Below, one piece after another: positions 12,876 to 13,153 of a stretch of 13,153 nucleotides of DNA. This DNA comes from Pseudomonadota bacterium (lineage in GTDB: Bacteria; Pseudomonadota; Alphaproteobacteria; Rhizobiales; Devosiaceae): assembly GCA_023428425.1 (NCBI GenBank), contig JAEYYP010000424.1, positions 1 to 13,153 of the forward strand. Reading direction: 5' to 3'. The notes beneath the pieces are model-generated. The model was not told the origin of the DNA. It saw only the letters and a program-made list of their open reading frames with translations, and ran no database searches. Each line of letters starts with the position of its first letter. Within the stretch, counting starts at the first letter, position 1. A program made the position numbers and the translations under genes.

Positions 12876-13153
12876 ATGATCAAAACCCACTCCCTGCTCG
12901 GCCTCGCTGTTGGCGCCATGGTTCTCGGCCTCGCCGTCCCGGCTCTCGCCGAAGACGTCAAGGTCGGCATCCTCGGTGACCTGACCGGCCCGATCGAATC
13001 CTTGGCTCCGCCGATCGTGGCGGGCGCCCAGCTGGCTTTCGACCACGTGAACGCCCAGGGCGGCATCCTCGGCGGCCAGCTCGTCTCGGTCACCGGTGAC
13101 TCGGCCTGCGATCCTTCGGTTGCCGGCCCCGCTGCCGACAAGCTCGTCAATAC
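12876..13153 (+). CDS. Branched-chain-amino-acid-type ABC transporter substrate-binding protein (3' end missing)
   Basis: This is the N-terminal 92 codons of a type I periplasmic binding protein of the LivK/Peripla_BP_6 family; the gene runs off the window. A signal peptide (residues 1-25, ending PALA before ED) is followed by VKVGILGDLTGPIESLAPPI (28-47), the first beta strand and ligand loop of the family, then AGAQLAFDHVN, GGILGG and VTGDSACDPSVAG. The Cys in DSAC and the IESLAP motif match a subgroup seen in rhizobia and rhodobacters rather than classical LivJ; that is from memory. Third-position C and G dominate, as in a highly expressed gene. The ATG has AGAGGG about six bases upstream. 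It is divergent from the OpuAC-family gene. Ligand cannot be assigned; permease and ATPase genes are expected downstream. Confidence 0.92.
   Translation, partial: MIKTHSLLGLAVGAMVLGLAVPALAEDVKVGILGDLTGPIESLAPPIVAGAQLAFDHVNAQGGILGGQLVSVTGDSACDPSVAGPAADKLVN

Noticed and set aside
1..13153. Defence system, mobile element, CRISPR, tRNA or attachment site
   Set aside because: No transposase, integrase, toxin, nuclease, repeat-spacer array, cloverleaf or long terminal repeat was seen; gene content is core metabolism and nutrient uptake.

Overview
This window is high-GC DNA with dense, ordinary bacterial gene packing. The protein families suggest an alphaproteobacterium, most likely of the Hyphomicrobiales (Rhizobiales). 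Supporting features are a cysteine-free L32 of alphaproteobacterial type, a relaxed-box Nudix protein of the kind common in rhizobia, a single-chain pyruvate carboxylase, an OpuAC-type betaine-binding protein and an amino-acid-type solute-binding protein. A Devosia-like genus is possible, but that is a guess from memory and was not searched. I see no rRNA, tRNA, CRISPR array, insertion sequence or prophage gene.

Layout. (1) 44-1438, minus: fumC, class II fumarase. (2) 1530-1709, minus: rpmF (L32), followed by an intrinsic-terminator-like hairpin only 27 nt before the fumC start. (3) 1920-2825, plus: ispA, farnesyl diphosphate synthase, divergent from rpmF across a region holding a palindromic TCTATAGA and a perfect 6-bp inverted repeat. 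(4) 2906-3667, plus: a six-helix membrane protein of unknown function. (5) 3780-4256, plus: a Nudix hydrolase, convergent with (6) ispG (4263-5501, minus), the [4Fe-4S] enzyme of the MEP pathway. (7) 5588-6568, plus: a secreted GH43 arabinanase-like enzyme, then (8) a YkvA/DUF1232 membrane protein (6612-6905) and a possible coupled 33-residue ORF (6905-7006). (9) 7380-10820, minus: pyc, pyruvate carboxylase, with a small acidic protein (7003-7383) overlapping its stop codon and a DUF442/TIGR01244-type phosphatase-like protein (10922-11338) upstream. (10) 11584-12645, minus: an exported OpuAC-family binding protein. (11) 12876 to the window end, plus: the N-terminus of a branched-chain-amino-acid-type ABC binding protein.

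Function. Most of the window is core metabolism. Pyruvate carboxylase and fumarase supply and turn the TCA cycle; IspG and IspA are an upstream and a downstream step of isoprenoid synthesis. The accessory content is nutrient-related: arabinan degradation, betaine-type uptake and amino-acid-type uptake. It fits a soil or plant-associated heterotroph. I found no convincing undescribed multi-gene system. The items most worth checking are regulatory (a terminator inside the rpmF-fumC gap, possible leaderless starts, a recurring TTGCGC -35 element, structured leaders) and two poorly characterised small genes near pyc.
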